NCBI GenBank assembly: GCA_015099395.1
Contig: AP024096.1
Location: forward strand, 2,852,001-2,916,000
From: Ktedonobacteria bacterium brp13
GTDB lineage: Bacteria; Chloroflexota; Ktedonobacteria; Ktedonobacterales; Ktedonobacteraceae
DNA: 64,000 nucleotides
Direction of reading: 5' to 3'
How positions within the stretch are numbered: the stretch's first letter is position 1; every line of letters starts with the position of its first letter. The translations under genes and the position numbers were made by a program. The notes below the pieces were generated by a model. That model was not told the origin of the DNA. It searched no databases and saw only the letters and a program-made list of their open reading frames with translations. Below are positions 26,678 to 36,300 of the stretch, piece after piece.

Positions 26678-29600
26678 ATGACGTCGCTACCATTTGTAAT
26701 TGATAATCAGCGTCATCTGATGAGCGACGTGCTCAATGCACTGCTGGCGCAACATCAGGGCCAGTCGCTCGATATCGCTACTGCATACTTTAACGTGGGT
26801 GGCTGGCAGCTTCTCCACCAGGGATTGCAGCGCCTGGGCTCATTTCGCCTGCTACTGGGCGATGAGCCGGAAGAAGGTACGGACCTCGGTCTACGCGAGG
26901 GCGGCGCGCACGCGGTCAGAGGCTTGATCCATGAATTGGCAGATGCCACGTTCAATGAACAAACGCTACGGCTGGTGGAAGATCTGACCGCCTTCTTGCA
27001 CAGAGAACAGGTACAGGTCCGGCTCTATACACGCGGCTTCCTGCATGCCAAGTGCTACCTCTTCTATCATGGTAGCGGCCTTGAGCACTTCGATCCGCTA
27101 GCCGCCGTCGTTGGCTCCTCAAATTTCACGCGTGCGGGCCTGGCCTCCAACAAAGAATTGAACCTCGTCCATCGCGCCAATTTGCAGAGCTCAGAGATCG
27201 CACCTGAACTGGTACGCGGCCTGATGGAGCACGCTGAACGTCAGCAATTGCAGGCCCTGCATGAGGACGAACGCCGCATTGCCGCCAATCTACCGGGCGT
27301 GCTTGCCATCAACGAACTGGCAGACTGGTATGAACGCCAGTGGGAAGACGCACGCGACTTTAAAGCAGAACTGCTCGATCTCATCAATGCCTCCAAGTTT
27401 GGCCGTAAAGCCTATACGCCGTACCAGGTATATATGAAAGCGATCTTTGAATACTTCCGTGATGACCTCGATAACGATAGCGGCAATGAGTATACACGCT
27501 CCGCCGTTGAGCTGAGTGAGTTTCAAGAGGACGCCGTAAAAAAGGCGCGTAAGATCTTGTCCCGCTACGATGGCGTCATGGTTGCCGATAGCGTCGGGCT
27601 GGGCAAGACCTGGATCGGCAAGAAACTGCTGGAGGACTACGCCTATCACCTGCGTTATAAAGCCCTGGTCGTCTGTCCTGCCGCGCTGCAAAAGATGTGG
27701 CAGCAAGAGTTGCTCAGTTCGAGCATTGCAGCACGCATCGTCACCCAGGAATCCCTGGGACGCGAGGAGTGCGATCTGAGCGATATCCTGGACGCCGATG
27801 TGATCCTGGTTGATGAAAGCCATAATTTTCGCAATCGCGGCGCGCAACGCTATGATAATCTCGAACGCCTGCTGGCAGGCAATGGCAGGCGTGGCGCAAG
27901 CAGCAACGAACGCAAAAAGTTGATCCTGCTCACAGCAACCCCCATCAACAATAATGTCTATGATCTGTACAACCAGGTCGCACTCTTTACCGGCGGTGAC
28001 CGCAGCTATTTCGCAGCCGCAGGCATCGGCGATCTCCAGCGCTACTTTCTAGCAGCGCGCCAGGCCCAACGCCAGCAGGATAGCAGTATCGCCCTCTACA
28101 ACCTGCTAGAAGAGATCGTCATTCGTCGCACACGGCCCTTCATCAAACAGGCCTACCCGAACGCCACCATCAAGGGCCAACCGATCCACTGGCCCGAACG
28201 TCGTCTCAAGACCATTCGCTATAATCTGGAAGCGACCTATGCGGGCATCTACGAGAAGGTCGTCAAAAATATCGAAGGACTCTCCCTGGCTCAATATCGC
28301 CTCGAAACCTACAAAAAGCAAGGCATCGAGCGCGACCAACTGGAAGAGGGACGTGAAGAAGCCCTCGTCGGTATCTTCAAGAGTCGCTATCTCAAACGCT
28401 TTGAGAGCAGCATCGATGCCTTCCGCATCAGTATACGCCGCGCACTAGAATTTCTAGAGACCTTTGAAAGCTACATCCTGGACGGCACAGTCCTCGATAG
28501 TAGCAGTTTCCAGAAAGCGATGCGTTTCATCACCATCGAAGAGGATGAGGACGATGCCACCCCGAACTCACGTGCCGAAGATCTGGACACCAACGAGGAA
28601 GCACGCCAGTTCATCCAGAGCCTCCCTACCCTCGATGCGTCCCAATACGATCTGCGACGCTTACACAAAGATCTGCGCAAAGATGTCGATGCCCTGCGCA
28701 CAATCTGGTATGTCATTGCAGCGATCACACCAGAACGCGATGCAAAGCTCGCGCAACTCAAAAACTTGCTAGCCGGTGAGCTCAAAGGGCAGAAGGTGCT
28801 GATCTTCTCCTACTACAAAGATACCGCTCGTTATCTCTATCGCAACCTGTGCGCCACAGACGAAGCAGGCACTAGCTGGCGAGCCAGCGCAGGAGAACCA
28901 ACCATCCGCCGTATGGATAGCGGCACCGTCGTCAGAGAGCGCACGCGGGTCGTCTCGCACTTCGCCCCCCTCGCCAACAACCAGCTCAATATCGCCAATA
29001 CGCCAGACGAGATCGATATACTCATTTCTACAGATGTATTATCAGAAGGGCAGAACTTACAGGACTGCGGCATCCTCATCAACTACGACCTGCACTGGAA
29101 TCCGACCCGTATGGTCCAGCGTGCCGGGCGCATCGACCGTATCGGTACCAGTTTCGACACCCTGTGGATTATGAATATGTTCCCCGATGATGGTCTGGAA
29201 CAACTGCTTGGCCTGGTGGAAAGCCTCTCACAAAAGATCTCTAACATCGATCGCAGCGGCCTCCTGGACGCCAGCATCCTGGGTGAAACGGTCCATCCAC
29301 AGAACTTCAACACATTGCGACGTATCGAGAGCGAAGACGGTAGCGTCGTCGAAGAACAAGAACGTTTCGCCGAACTGGTCAGTAGCGAATATCTGCTCCA
29401 GAATCTGAAAGGCTTACTTGATAGCGGCATGCGCCAATCGCTGGAAGAGCTGCCAGATGGCATTCACAGCGGCCTCTTACGTCAGGGTGCCAGAGGAGTC
29501 TTCTTCTCCTTCACCGCACCTGACAAGCCGCGCACAGACACAAAGGCCGGTCGCCGTAGACGCCATTACTGGCGCTATGTCGACCTCAGCGAAAATACAC

Positions 29601-30088
29601 GCAAAGAACGCATCGAAGACAACCGCTATCTCATCACCAACCTCATTGTCTGCCAGCCAGATACCGCACGTTATGTTCCTGGCAGCGACGAAGTCAACAT
29701 CTTCGAGCTGCAGGAGCGCGTCATAGACTCTATCCTACAATCATCGCTCGAACAAGTAGCCGTCGAGGAAGCACCAAAGATCCTGGACCCCATCCAACAA
29801 ACCATCGTAGCCACTTTGCGTGGTCACGTAAATAGCCCCGGCTTTAACCGTAAAGAGATGATCGCAGCCATGCAAAAGCTCAACGTACCCTTGCCGCGTG
29901 TCTACATCAAAACCCTGCGCAAAGCACTCGAAACCTTCAAACGTGACAAGCAGGTCCAGCAGCTGCTCGCCACCGTACAGGGTATCGATAGCGAAAGCAC
30001 CAACGACAAGAAACCAGCCAGCGATAAAAGCAACCAGCTCAAACGTGAAGATCTCAAACTCATCTGCTTTGATTACGTATGGGAGTAA
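26678..30088 (+). CDS. PLD-nuclease domain fused to SNF2-type helicase, probable defence effector
   Basis: The 1136-aa protein has a phospholipase-D-like nuclease domain near residues 115-170, with HAKCYLFY and VGSSNFTRAGLASNKELN (one HxK and GS-N set). An SNF2-family helicase follows. Motif I is VADSVGLGKTWIGK (about 302), motif II LVDESHNFRN (about 377), motif III LTATPINNN, and motifs V-VI STDVLSEGQNLQDCG and MVQRAGRIDRIG (about 780-825). This pairing of DNA translocase and PLD nuclease with a large adenine methylase resembles DISARM- and BREX-type logic, where methylation marks self DNA. It lacks the DUF1998 partner of DISARM and the PglZ of BREX. AGGGAGAG overlapping the end of the methylase gene serves as ribosome site. 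The stop lies 50 bases from the convergent kinase gene. Confidence 0.86.
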   Translation: MTSLPFVIDNQRHLMSDVLNALLAQHQGQSLDIATAYFNVGGWQLLHQGLQRLGSFRLLLGDEPEEGTDLGLREGGAHAVRGLIHELADATFNEQTLRLVEDLTAFLHREQVQVRLYTRGFLHAKCYLFYHGSGLEHFDPLAAVVGSSNFTRAGLASNKELNLVHRANLQSSEIAPELVRGLMEHAERQQLQALHEDERRIAANLPGVLAINELADWYERQWEDARDFKAELLDLINASKFGRKAYTPYQVYMKAIFEYFRDDLDNDSGNEYTRSAVELSEFQEDAVKKARKILSRYDGVMVADSVGLGKTWIGKKLLEDYAYHLRYKALVVCPAALQKMWQQELLSSSIAARIVTQESLGREECDLSDILDADVILVDESHNFRNRGAQRYDNLERLLAGNGRRGASSNERKKLILLTATPINNNVYDLYNQVALFTGGDRSYFAAAGIGDLQRYFLAARQAQRQQDSSIALYNLLEEIVIRRTRPFIKQAYPNATIKGQPIHWPERRLKTIRYNLEATYAGIYEKVVKNIEGLSLAQYRLETYKKQGIERDQLEEGREEALVGIFKSRYLKRFESSIDAFRISIRRALEFLETFESYILDGTVLDSSSFQKAMRFITIEEDEDDATPNSRAEDLDTNEEARQFIQSLPTLDASQYDLRRLHKDLRKDVDALRTIWYVIAAITPERDAKLAQLKNLLAGELKGQKVLIFSYYKDTARYLYRNLCATDEAGTSWRASAGEPTIRRMDSGTVVRERTRVVSHFAPLANNQLNIANTPDEIDILISTDVLSEGQNLQDCGILINYDLHWNPTRMVQRAGRIDRIGTSFDTLWIMNMFPDDGLEQLLGLVESLSQKISNIDRSGLLDASILGETVHPQNFNTLRRIESEDGSVVEEQERFAELVSSEYLLQNLKGLLDSGMRQSLEELPDGIHSGLLRQGARGVFFSFTAPDKPRTDTKAGRRRRHYWRYVDLSENTRKERIEDNRYLITNLIVCQPDTARYVPGSDEVNIFELQERVIDSILQSSLEQVAVEEAPKILDPIQQTIVATLRGHVNSPGFNRKEMIAAMQKLNVPLPRVYIKTLRKALETFKRDKQVQQLLATVQGIDSESTNDKKPASDKSNQLKREDLKLICFDYVWE

Positions 30089-30137
30089 AGCGTAGTACCG
30101 TTCTCAGCTGAAGGAATGCCTCGGCAGCACGTTCTTT

Positions 30138-32738
30138 TCAATGGAGTCCTTCAGCCAATTTACCATTTCCCTGCCAGGTATCCCTGTTGAGAGGAAGGGT
30201 CACCGTAAAGGTTGATCCTTTTCCGACTTCACTGTCCACCGTGATGGTTCCCCCATGGCGTTTGATGATCTCCGCCACAATGTAGAGCCCCATGCCCAGG
30301 CCGGGGATCGCTCTCTGCTTGGGACCAGTGGCCCGATAGAAGCGCTCAAAAATCTTGTCGCGCTGCTCTCGTGGGATGCCCAGGCCATGATCATGCACAC
30401 GGACCGTGACCGTCTCTGGGGAGGTGCTCAGGTCCATCTCGACCGTCTGGGCATCGGGTGAATACTTGATGGCATTACTGATCAGGTTGGTGAAGACCTG
30501 TTCGAGCCGACCTTGATCTCCGATCAGCGAACGAGGCGCTGCCCCACGCACCACCACGGTGTGCGTCGTACTTACCTGTTGCATGGTTTCAGCAACCTCA
30601 TGGAGCAACGCCTCCAGATCCACTGGCTCCTGAACATACTCCAGTCTGCCCGCCTGGATCTTGGACACGTCAAGTAACTCTGCGATCAGACGTTCGAGTT
30701 GCTTGACGGGTCCCTCCATCCCAGAAAGAGCCGCAGCAGCGACATTCAGACCTTGCTTTTCCAGTCGCTTTCTCACCAGTTGGGTCTGCATCTTTAATGC
30801 GGTGAGCGGGTTTCTCAGTTCATGGCTGGCCATGCTGATAAAGTCATCCTTGCGCTGCTCCAGTTCCTTGCGAGCCGAATTATCCAGCACAAAGCTGATG
30901 ATCTGGCGTGGACGCTCCTGGAAGATGACGCCTCCCAGTAACACCGACAGGCGACTGCCATCTTTACACACCACCTCGGCTTCAAAGGGCGTTAGCTGCC
31001 CACGTTCGGCTACCTCCTGGAACGCACGCTGGAAGAGAGGCGCCTGTTCTGGGGCAGTGGTCCCCGCCCTGGTCAGCGTTCTATTGCGCACATCCTCTCG
31101 GGTATAGCCGGTCATGTGAAGCCAGGCATCATTGGCTTCCACGATCACTTCTCCTTCCACTTCGATAGAAACAATCCCGATAATATTGGAGTCGATGAGG
31201 GCGCGTGCGCGTGCCTGGCTCTGGCGTAAGGCTTCCTCCGTCCGTTTTTGCTCGTCGATATCGGTGGCAGTCCCAAACCACTTGACGATCTGGCCTGCGT
31301 CATCACGCACCGGCATGGCGCGGGCCAAAAACCAGCGATACCCTCCAGTACGCCCATCTCTGAGACGATAGGTGATCTCATAGGGTTCACCCATTTCCAG
31401 CGAGCGGTCCCGGACCGCGCACACGTAGTCATACTCCTCTGGATGCAGGAACTGGCGCCAGCCATACCCTCGTAATTGCTCTGGCGTCGCCTGGAGATAG
31501 TCCGCATACCGTTGATTCCAGTCTTCCGTCAAGCCGTCCGGTCCTGTGCTCCACACCAGTTGTGGCACCGTTTCGGCCAGCACGCGCAAGTTCTCCTGGC
31601 TTTCTTTGATCCTTTCTTCGGCCTGTTTCCGGTCGTCGATGTCGGTGCAGGTGCCAACATATTTGAGGATCGTGCCCTGCGCATCTTTGTACGGCGTTGC
31701 TTGCATCAGGAACCAGCGATAGTCTCCGCTCGTGCCATGGCGCAGGCGCTGTTCCGTTTCATAGGGCCTGCCTGTCTGGACGGCGTGCTGCCACACCGCC
31801 AGCACGCGTTGCCGGTCATCAGGATGTGTACACTGCATCCATCCATCGCCCTGGGCCTGTGCAGTGCTCAGGCCGGTATAGTCGCGCCAGCGTTGATTAT
31901 AATAGTCGACATAGCCGTCTGGTCGCCCGGTCCAGACCAACTGGGGGATGGCATCAATCAAGGCATGGATTTCTGCTTCGGCTCGCTTGCGCGCGGTGAT
32001 GTCGATGCCGGCGATAACGAGGTACTCGATGTGGTGATCCGCATCCATGTGGGGGGTGATCGCGCTCTCAAAGGAAAGGACCATTCCTTCCCTCGGGCGA
32101 ACTACGGCTTCAAAACGCGCAGTTTCTCCCGTGCTGGCTCGTGCGATGGCGGCGCGGAGCTGCTCTTGACTGGCAGGAGAAAAAGACCACCAGAGGGTCT
32201 CGGCCAGCGGTTTGCCAATCACCTCCTCGCGTCGGACCTGCGCATCGTCTAACGGGACCTCGTTGATCTCCAACACGATCCCCTCGGGCGTCAGAATCCC
32301 GATCCTGGTATGCAAGCCATCCAGGTCATCGATGCAGAGGCGCTCGCCCTGGGCAAACATCTCCTGGCGTTGGGCTGCTGCTCTCCCCTGCTGGAACTGC
32401 ACCATGAGCCCCCCAACAGTCGGAGCGAGATGCACGTGCAGCCAGCTCTGGGTCACGGCAGAAACATACTCCACTTCGGTCAATGCTCGGGTCTGTCTGG
32501 TCTTCTGGACAGCCTGGTAGAGCGAGGTGCTCACCAGGTGCGCCGCGCCGCGCCAGAAGCTGTTCCCACGTAATGCCTCAGGTGTGGCTCCGGTCATGGA
32601 CTGCGCGCTCGCATTGGCATACACAATGGTATCAGCGTCATCGACGACAAACAAGGCATCGGGAAGCGCCTCAAGAATGGTGAGGAGCGTATCACTCGAC
32701 CCAGGAGTGACACGCCTGGTCTGCTTTGCATTGGACAT
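30138..32738 (-). CDS. Soluble five-PAS sensor histidine kinase (paralogue of the 16.2-kb kinase)
   Basis: The product is about 866 aa with no membrane segments. Five PAS-like units precede HisKA (SMASHELRNPLTALKMQ, H in SHELRN) and HATPase (NLISNAIKYSPDAQT, DHGLGIPREQ, GLGMGLYI). It lacks one of the tandem PAS units of its inverted paralogue. Long stretches are near identical, including GEVIVEANDAWLHMTGY and LGGV, and the start MSNAKQTRRV is shared. The start ATG at 32738 is supported by that alignment; the frame is open up to 32801. No response regulator is adjacent. The gene converges on the helicase. Confidence 0.92.
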   Translation of the reverse strand: MSNAKQTRRVTPGSSDTLLTILEALPDALFVVDDADTIVYANASAQSMTGATPEALRGNSFWRGAAHLVSTSLYQAVQKTRQTRALTEVEYVSAVTQSWLHVHLAPTVGGLMVQFQQGRAAAQRQEMFAQGERLCIDDLDGLHTRIGILTPEGIVLEINEVPLDDAQVRREEVIGKPLAETLWWSFSPASQEQLRAAIARASTGETARFEAVVRPREGMVLSFESAITPHMDADHHIEYLVIAGIDITARKRAEAEIHALIDAIPQLVWTGRPDGYVDYYNQRWRDYTGLSTAQAQGDGWMQCTHPDDRQRVLAVWQHAVQTGRPYETEQRLRHGTSGDYRWFLMQATPYKDAQGTILKYVGTCTDIDDRKQAEERIKESQENLRVLAETVPQLVWSTGPDGLTEDWNQRYADYLQATPEQLRGYGWRQFLHPEEYDYVCAVRDRSLEMGEPYEITYRLRDGRTGGYRWFLARAMPVRDDAGQIVKWFGTATDIDEQKRTEEALRQSQARARALIDSNIIGIVSIEVEGEVIVEANDAWLHMTGYTREDVRNRTLTRAGTTAPEQAPLFQRAFQEVAERGQLTPFEAEVVCKDGSRLSVLLGGVIFQERPRQIISFVLDNSARKELEQRKDDFISMASHELRNPLTALKMQTQLVRKRLEKQGLNVAAAALSGMEGPVKQLERLIAELLDVSKIQAGRLEYVQEPVDLEALLHEVAETMQQVSTTHTVVVRGAAPRSLIGDQGRLEQVFTNLISNAIKYSPDAQTVEMDLSTSPETVTVRVHDHGLGIPREQRDKIFERFYRATGPKQRAIPGLGMGLYIVAEIIKRHGGTITVDSEVGKGSTFTVTLPLNRDTWQGNGKLAEGLH

Positions 32739-32739
32739 A

Positions 32740-32860
32740 CAGTAAGTACCTATCCCTTTCACGTACCACATCCCTGAGAACGAAGACGCATTCCTGCCCA
32801 AAACTCAAGAAGTCTATTGAAATGATGTGATATCTGTGAGGAATAAGCAAGCTGGACTGG
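32740..32860 (-). promoter_or_regulatory. Upstream region shared with the paralogous kinase
   Basis: On the minus strand this carries the same CAGCTTGCTT, ATATCACATCATTTCAATAG and GTGAAAGGGATAG blocks found before the 16162 start. The duplication therefore included the control region. Confidence 0.6.
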
Positions 32861-32897
32861 AGGACTGGGCTACAGTGCTACCGCGGTCTTCACAAAG

Positions 32898-33063
32898 ATG
32901 GAGCCAGAAGCCGCCGTCCTTTTAAGGCGTGCGGAGTGTCACGCAACACTTACAGAGCATTGCCGAGTCATCGAAACGACCCAAGGCATCCAGGTCAGCT
33001 CCGCAACGATGAGTCGTGCGATCCAACGCTTGAACTGGACGCGAAAGAAAAAGGCACCTGGGA
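32898..33063 (+). pseudogene. IS630-family transposase fragment (helix-turn-helix part)
   Basis: The frame reads LTEHCRVIETTQGIQVSSATMSRAIQRLNWTRKKK, which matches the winged-helix part before the catalytic domain of IS630 transposases. The DDE domain is missing and the frame leaves homology after the lysine run, so this is a relic. No inverted repeats were found around it. Confidence 0.72.
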
Positions 33064-33483
33064 GCATAACAACAGTGATTGAAAATATATGCAAATGTGA
33101 TTAACCAGGGGAAAGTACTTTTGTGCTGAGAGTTGACTGAGTGTGAAAACATGTGTTATATTTTGTTCCGTTACAGAAGAAGGAATGGTTGAAAGAACTG
33201 CCTTTCCTCATAAAAGAGGTGTAATATAAAAACAGGAAACGTTTTTGCGGTTCCTTGCCTGGCTGAGGCCACACATGGACTCTTCGGAGACGTGCGGTGT
33301 ACTGCACGAGAATCAAAGCAGCGTAGAAGTGATGGAGACTCCAACCCAAAGCTCGACGCTCAGTCCTGGAGTTGTCCGGACTCTCATCCTTTGCCCTCCA
33401 GCCCACCCTTCCACACTTGCGCGTAGAAGGGTGAGCTGGGCGGAGACATCCTTTACCGGGTTAATACATCCCTACCTTCCTGG
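33064..33483. other. Intergenic stretch with no recognised gene
   Basis: I find no gene with a ribosome site or family motif here. Short open frames in both directions overlap each other without support. It separates the IS630 relic from the end of the secreted-protein gene. Confidence 0.4.
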
Positions 33484-34011
33484 TTAGTGCCTTGCAGGGG
33501 CAGGGGCAGGGATTGCACTTAATGGGATGGATACCGATGCCGCCTTCCTTGGATTGACAACATTACCACAAAGGAGACCAGCCGTTTGGGCAGTAGTACC
33601 CGTGTGAACTACAATGCTCCAGCCTGTGGCTGGTATACCACCGGTCACGTTATTGACGGTTGTTATTGGTACCCCATTCCCAGCTGCATCTGCAACAAAA
33701 GTCTTGAATGGATATAGAACTCGCCCCTCTGATACGCAAGTACCAGCATGGATATACGCGCCATGGTTGCTCCTTGGTTGTAGCCCACGGAGATGAAGGG
33801 TCACGGTAAGCGCCTTACTCCGCGGATTCCAATTCAGATCTGCTGTTCCAGCAGGAGCATTCCGAGGTGGTGTAACCATAGGGGAACCTTGTATCGTCTG
33901 AGCATAGGCCGATCCAGTGAAACTCATCATCGTGAAGAGTGCGAGTAATAGCACAACCAGAATATTTTTCCGAACGATGCCCCTCTTGTTGCGATGCATG
34001 TTGTTTTCCAT
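33484..34011 (-). CDS. Secreted CHRD-like protein
   Basis: The 175-aa product has a signal peptide: basic MHRNKRGIVRK, hydrophobic NILVVLLLALFTMMSFTGSAYA, with cleavage likely after AYA. The mature part resembles CHRD/Cu-Zn-SOD-type beta sandwiches: LTVTLHLRGLQPRSNHGAYIHAGTC, then WSIVVHTG. It has two cysteines (HAGTC, LLCGN) that could pair outside the cell. Function is unknown. The ATG at 34011 has AAGGAG 8 bases upstream; an in-frame GTG at 34017 is too close to that site. The C-terminus is Ala/Pro rich. Confidence 0.6.
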   Translation of the reverse strand: MENNMHRNKRGIVRKNILVVLLLALFTMMSFTGSAYAQTIQGSPMVTPPRNAPAGTADLNWNPRSKALTVTLHLRGLQPRSNHGAYIHAGTCVSEGRVLYPFKTFVADAAGNGVPITTVNNVTGGIPATGWSIVVHTGTTAQTAGLLCGNVVNPRKAASVSIPLSAIPAPAPARH

Positions 34012-34250
34012 TCTCACTTCTCCTTTCTTTCCTCATCAACTACCAGAGACTCTCCTTCTTTAGAAACGTCAGAAAGATCTTTTGGTTTCAAGTCGGCGGA
34101 AGGCGCAGCACTGTCGTTCTCGCTCTCCTGAGGTCGACAGCATTCACCGTTCCCATCACTTCTAAGACCCATATGCATTCAGATGAGAAATGTCTTTACA
34201 GGTTCTTTGCTCGCACTTCGGAGCGGTACGAGCAAAGAACACTCTATACC

Positions 34251-34426
34251 AAATTTGGTCCAAATTAGCAACACATTTTTGTCAATGCGCTTGGGGCCTC
34301 AAATCATAGCGCAGCAAAAAGGCAGAAGAACTGGAGCTTCGTATACACAGAGATTTACTGCTTGCTTGATCTAAGTTATTTATCAATGTGCTCCGAGTTT
34401 TTATATCGCTAATTTGGACCAAATTT
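34251..34426. repeat. MITE family 2, copy 1
   Basis: The element begins AAATTTGGTCCAAATTAGC and ends with its 19-bp complement (34408-34426). The internal sequence is almost identical to the copy at 35081-35256. It has no coding content. The left flank is CTATACC. Confidence 0.85.
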
Positions 34427-34439
34427 AGGTTTTAAGCGG

Positions 34440-35040
34440 GTACTAAAAAGTCGGAATAACAGGAAAAGATGGTAATACCCCTGTCTCCCCCCTCGAAGAC
34501 TCGCCGGGATAGGTTTTTTGGCCTATCCCGGTGATCTGCATAGAAGAAAATGCACACGAACATTCAGTATTATATATAAAGCATGTATTAAACTCATATA
34601 TCACTATCACCCCGAAACTCGCCAAAAACTCGTCCCCCTCTCGGAGGGGGGAGATAGCTTTAGCTATCGGGGGGAGCCATCCTCGCCTTATGCTCTCGAT
34701 GACTATTCTACGCCAACCATCTCCCGTTCGGACGTAGATTTCGTCATCGAGGATAACAGATGATAAAGGTGAGCGTGATAAAGAGCGTTTAATTCGAGAT
34801 TATAACGTTATTCGAATATTTACTCCCCCCGATAGCTAAAGCTATCTCCTCCCTCAAATAGGGGGACAAGGTCTTAAGTGCACTATACAGGCAATAGTGA
34901 ACGTTATTGGCAAGTGACATGACGCATTTGTCATGGCGTCCCATCTGTCTCCATTGGCCTGGAAGGCGGTTTCATGGCCTATTTCCAAAAAACCTACACT
35001 GGTGAGCCCCTCGAAGAGGGAGGCGAGGTTTTAGCAACAT
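34440..35040. repeat. MITE family 1 cluster between two MITE family 2 copies
   Basis: A short copy with the CGCCGGGATAGG...CCTATCCCGG hairpin lies at 34497-34535. A full foldback copy (about 34604-34907) nearly duplicates the one at 19446-19757, including the central 130 bases. A partial copy sits at 34930-35040. No gene is apparent. Confidence 0.8.
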
Positions 35041-35080
35041 TACATGTTTCTGCGAACATCTGTAGTTTTTCTTCTCCCCC

Positions 35081-35256
35081 AAATTTTGTCCAAATTAGCA
35101 ACACATTTTTGTCAATGCGCTTGGGGCCTCAAATCATAGCGCAGCAAAAAGGCAGAAGAACTGGAGCTTCGTATGCACAGAGATTTACTACTTGCTTGAT
35201 CTAAGTTATTTATCAATGTGCTCCGAGTTTTTATGTCGCTAATTTGGACCAAATTT
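35081..35256. repeat. MITE family 2, copy 2
   Basis: A direct copy of 34251-34426 with few changes. Its left arm reads AAATTTTGTCCAAATTAGC and its right arm (35238-35256) matches exactly. CTATACC follows 4 bases after the right arm, as it precedes copy 1 on the left. Confidence 0.85.
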
Positions 35257-35333
35257 AGGTCTATACCAACGAAAATATCGCATCCAGGAACTTTTAAGCT
35301 CGCTTAAACGTCTCCTCTCTTGAGGAGGTATCT

Positions 35334-35846
35334 ATGGCATTCAAGAAACGTTTTATCTGCTATATCTGCTATATACCGCTCTGTCTGCTCACATTGATCG
35401 CCTGTGAGAACGCTCAGACACAAGGTCAGGGGACCGCCCCACCCTCAAGGACAGCACAAATCAAGCTGGATAAAATAGCTTATTCAACTCACGATATAAT
35501 CAAGGTCACAGTGACCAATTCACAAACACAGAGTATGTATATAACCTCGCCACAAGCCAGTTGCTCACTGGTACGCATAGAAATACAGATCAATAAAAGG
35601 TGGGTGCGCCTGGGACGCTGCGTTGAGGTACAGGCAAGTCCAATCAGACGTCTGGCAGCAGGAGACAGCATTCAACAAAGCTTACGCCCGGAAATGATTT
35701 CAGGCAGCAAATATCCATCAGCTACGGCCACCGCGACCTGGCAACCAGGTATCTATCGCATTGTCTTTGACTATAGTGAGACGCTTGATCCAGATAGCAT
35801 AGGTGGCACTAAAAGTGTAACCTCTTATCCATTCACGATAAGTTAA
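35334..35846 (+). CDS. Putative lipoprotein of unknown function
   Basis: The 170-aa product has a type II signal peptide: basic MAFKKRF, hydrophobic ICYICYIPLCLLTL and lipobox LIAC, so the mature protein should begin at C24 and be membrane-anchored outside. The remainder (IKLDKIAYSTHDIIKVTVTNSQ ... GIYRIVFDYSE) has alternating hydrophobic strands suggesting an immunoglobulin-like beta fold. I do not recognise the family. GAGGAGG lies 6 bases before the ATG. It follows a MITE block with no upstream partner. Confidence 0.75.
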   Translation: MAFKKRFICYICYIPLCLLTLIACENAQTQGQGTAPPSRTAQIKLDKIAYSTHDIIKVTVTNSQTQSMYITSPQASCSLVRIEIQINKRWVRLGRCVEVQASPIRRLAAGDSIQQSLRPEMISGSKYPSATATATWQPGIYRIVFDYSETLDPDSIGGTKSVTSYPFTIS

Positions 35847-36300
35847 AAATCAATCATAACAGAAAAACAAAAGAGGAAACTCTATAGTTCTATAGTTCAC
35901 ATCAGGTATACATTGACATTTATCGCTTCTCAATGTATGCTTAGATACATGTGAGCATTTAAGGCTTTTTGTGCCAAAAGCGTCACTGTACAATGTCGTT
36001 GTTGCCACGTTCCCTTTTGCATACATGAGGCAACGGAGATAGCTTCATACATCCATATACTTTTTATTCTGCAACCTTTTCTATCACATGCGTAGATACC
36101 GACATGCGGACATCACGATATTTATGAACCTATATCTCTGGTTATCTCAAGCAAAAGGCGGAACGATAAAAGGGAACACCCAGCGTGCATAGCCTGAGAG
36201 CATACTATGCACACCCTGAACACCTTATCCCTCTAACTGTGATGAACCGCACCAATAATGGATTATCTGGAAACGAAAAACATGGAGGTTTGATATTCGT
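35847..36300. other. Intergenic region with a hairpin upstream of the BNR-repeat gene
   Basis: No gene seen. GTGCATAG (36185-36192) and CTATGCAC (36205-36212) form a perfect 8-bp stem with a 12-base loop about 90 bases before the next gene's start. This could be a regulator site or 5' UTR hairpin. Confidence 0.45.

Noticed and set aside
34518..34763. Short plus-strand frames in the MITE cluster
   Set aside because: The same frames recur wherever the MITE copy recurs, and they lack ribosome sites; repeat DNA explains them.
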